From Luidia sarsii (lineage: Eukaryota; Echinodermata; Asteroidea; Paxillosida; Luidiidae): a DNA stretch of 64,000 bases. Positions 62,490 to 64,000 of this stretch are shown piece by piece (the stretch's first letter is position 1; every line of letters begins with the position of its first letter). The stretch lies in the NCBI GenBank assembly GCA_949987565.1, contig OX465107.1:5649112-5713111 (forward strand), written 5' to 3'. The notes beneath the pieces are model-generated. The model was not told where the DNA came from. It searched no databases and worked only from the letters and a program-made list of their open reading frames with translations. A program made the position numbers and the translations under genes.

Positions 62490-62789
62490 CTGATTCGGGG
62501 GAGGGGGAAGGATGGGACACAAGCAAACATCAAGGCGTGGAGAACAAGAGTCCAGTGCACAGCCCTCAACCCTCTTGCTATCAATTGCCCACTCAAACCT
62601 CCTTAACGTCAGGATTTAATCACCACAGTGTGGGCTCCCCGATTCCCTGAGATCGGACTGAACAGATGGTGCTTTTAAATGGCCATTGGCAACCGGGGCA
62701 CTCTTAAAATTTAGCCGTGTACTACAAAAATTGGGAGGATTAATGTAAAAAGTCGGAACTCAAATCTGGGTTGCTAGATAAATTACATA

Positions 62790-62935
62790 TGCGAAAATGT
62801 TGCAAACTGCTTACTGACTGAAATGACCAAAAAGCAAATATTAAAAATTAGAAGGGGCCTGACGTTTCAATCCTCACAGGACCTTTCTCAAAGGTCATAC
62901 GGCCTTTGAAAAAAAGTCCTGCTAGGATAGATTGT
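62790..62935. repeat. Dispersed repeat D, best hairpin copy
   Basis: GTTGCAAACTGCTTACTGAC, GAAATGACCAAAAAGCAAAT, GGCCTGACGTTTCAATCCTC, CTTTCTCAAAGG and then the inverse arm CCTTTGAAAAAAAGTCCTGC. Confidence 0.75.
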
Positions 62936-63185
62936 CAAAAACTAAATGAAAAGTAGCCAAAAATTAAAAACAAAAACCCCCAACCAAAACACCCTTTGCA
63001 ATACGTGAGAACTGCTACCCTCCCCATTCATGGTGCTAATGAACCCCCCCTCTTTGTTTAAGGTCATCTGAGGTCATCTAGGGGTGGCATGCAGCCGAGC
63101 CTGCCAGCATGAAGTACACGGCAGCTTATTCTTCTTTCGTATGAGTTTATAGTAGTAGGTAGTGTAAGTCAGGCTATTTCTCTGA

Positions 63186-63325
63186 GTTGGCTAAGCCAGT
63201 TGATTTGTTCATTGTTTGGGCTTGATACTTGGTCAGTCATCCCGTTAGGTGGTTGGTTAGGATGACTGACCTATCAAACCCAAACGATGAAAAAATCAAC
63301 TGGCTTACCCATGGCAACTAATCCA
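63186..63325. repeat. Foldback, two ~65-bp inverted arms
   Basis: The left arm GTTGGCTAAGCCAGTTGATT ... GGTCAGTCATCC and the right arm (its reverse complement, ending ATCAACTGGCTTACCC) meet near 63253. Confidence 0.75.
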
Positions 63326-63424
63326 CATGCACACAGAGTCATCTGTGCAACCCGGGGGGCTTCCATTCACTCCCTAGTGGAGGGGCGTGCAATCCTGCCG
63401 TCTCCCAACGACGGCCGGAGTACA

Positions 63425-63520
63425 CACTGCCCAAAACGTTGAGTGACCGGCTCTATTCAGAGCCATACTCCATCTCAAAAGAGACGAATGACACCACGTC
63501 ACCTCAAACCGTCCACTATC
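63425..63520 (-). repeat. Dispersed repeat P fragment
   Basis: AAACGTTGAGTGACCGGCTC, AGAGCCATACTCCATCTCAA, ATGACACCACGTCACCTC. Confidence 0.5.
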
Positions 63521-63835
63521 TACTTCTGCCATGAACAAAACCCTGATCTTATTCTTAGAAATAAAATAAAATCTTGATGCGATCCACGTTTAAAGGTAGG
63601 GTGCACCAAGGTCAAAGAATTGCTCCCATACTTTGTCAAACTCAACGTTTACATAAATTAACACATCTACGTACGTTTTGGCTCAATCCGTGAACCATGT
63701 CATGAGAAAAACTGTGGAAACCAAATTCAATGCTAACAGAATTTTTTTTTCAGACATAGAGGGCAGTATTTGTGAAAAGGAACTCTCTATTCCAAAAATC
63801 GCCCCACAAACATTTCAAAATTACATTTCCTCTTC

Positions 63836-63892
63836 CAAAAGTAAGAGGGGCTGACGTTTTGATCCTAGCAGGACTGTTCTCAAAGGCAATTT
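63836..63892 (+). repeat. Dispersed repeat D fragment
   Basis: GGGGCTGACGTTTTGATCCT, AGCAGGACTGTTCTCAAAGG. Confidence 0.65.
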
Positions 63893-64000
63893 CCTCTTTT
63901 CTTGAAAGTGGCAGATCTTCAAGTCCTAAAATTTTCAAGGAGTGTCTGATACCATTTCCAACTTCCTGATGAGTAAGTATTTTCCCCAAATTGGGAATGT

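Overview
This window is a stretch of animal (metazoan) nuclear genome. The evidence is spliced exons with GT-AG borders, very large introns, tRNA-derived SINEs, non-LTR retrotransposon fragments, inverted-repeat elements and long satellite arrays. The mix suggests a marine invertebrate, perhaps a deuterostome, but nothing in the sequence fixes the species. Two runs of exactly 200 N (7288-7487 and 56301-56500) are assembly gaps of placeholder size.

One host gene accounts for essentially all the real coding sequence. It runs on the minus strand across the whole window (exons from 62489 down to 1632) and neither its start nor its end is here. I resolved 45 exons encoding 37 tandem fibronectin type III (FN3) domains, numbered FN3-1 to FN3-37 in transcript order; FN3-7 is cut by the second gap. 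Every complete domain is a phase 1 to phase 1 unit of 78-101 codons. Twenty-eight complete domains are single exons and eight are split by one internal intron. I checked the reading-frame arithmetic for every unit. The visible part codes for about 3,300 residues with no signal peptide, membrane segment, EGF, kinase or phosphatase domain, so a receptor-type tyrosine phosphatase ectodomain, a tenascin-like matrix protein or another FN3-rich adhesion protein all remain possible.

The introns are full of tandem repeats, almost every one with a different unit. The largest is a 7.3 kb array of about 430 copies of a 17-bp unit (24085-31427) in the intron between FN3-25 and FN3-26. Read in the gene's direction, each copy is a pyrimidine tract ending in CAG, the shape of a 3' splice site. 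Other arrays have units of 46, 21, 16 (in two opposed blocks), 52, 43, 19, 5, 20, 21, 40, 12, 37 and 8 bp, plus purine- or pyrimidine-only tracts. Several lie against exon borders and supply the polypyrimidine tract or donor bases.

Interspersed elements include a 5'-truncated non-LTR retrotransposon with an intact reverse transcriptase reading frame (49710-51434, plus strand), the decayed C-terminus of a second LINE (56713-56928, minus), a tRNA-derived SINE family, several foldback elements, a 1.25 kb terminal-inverted-repeat element (8195-9442), and at least three families of small dispersed repeats. One foldback (10697-10966) carries tRNA-like sequence and is nested inside another element. 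Most long open reading frames in the arrays are repeat artefacts.
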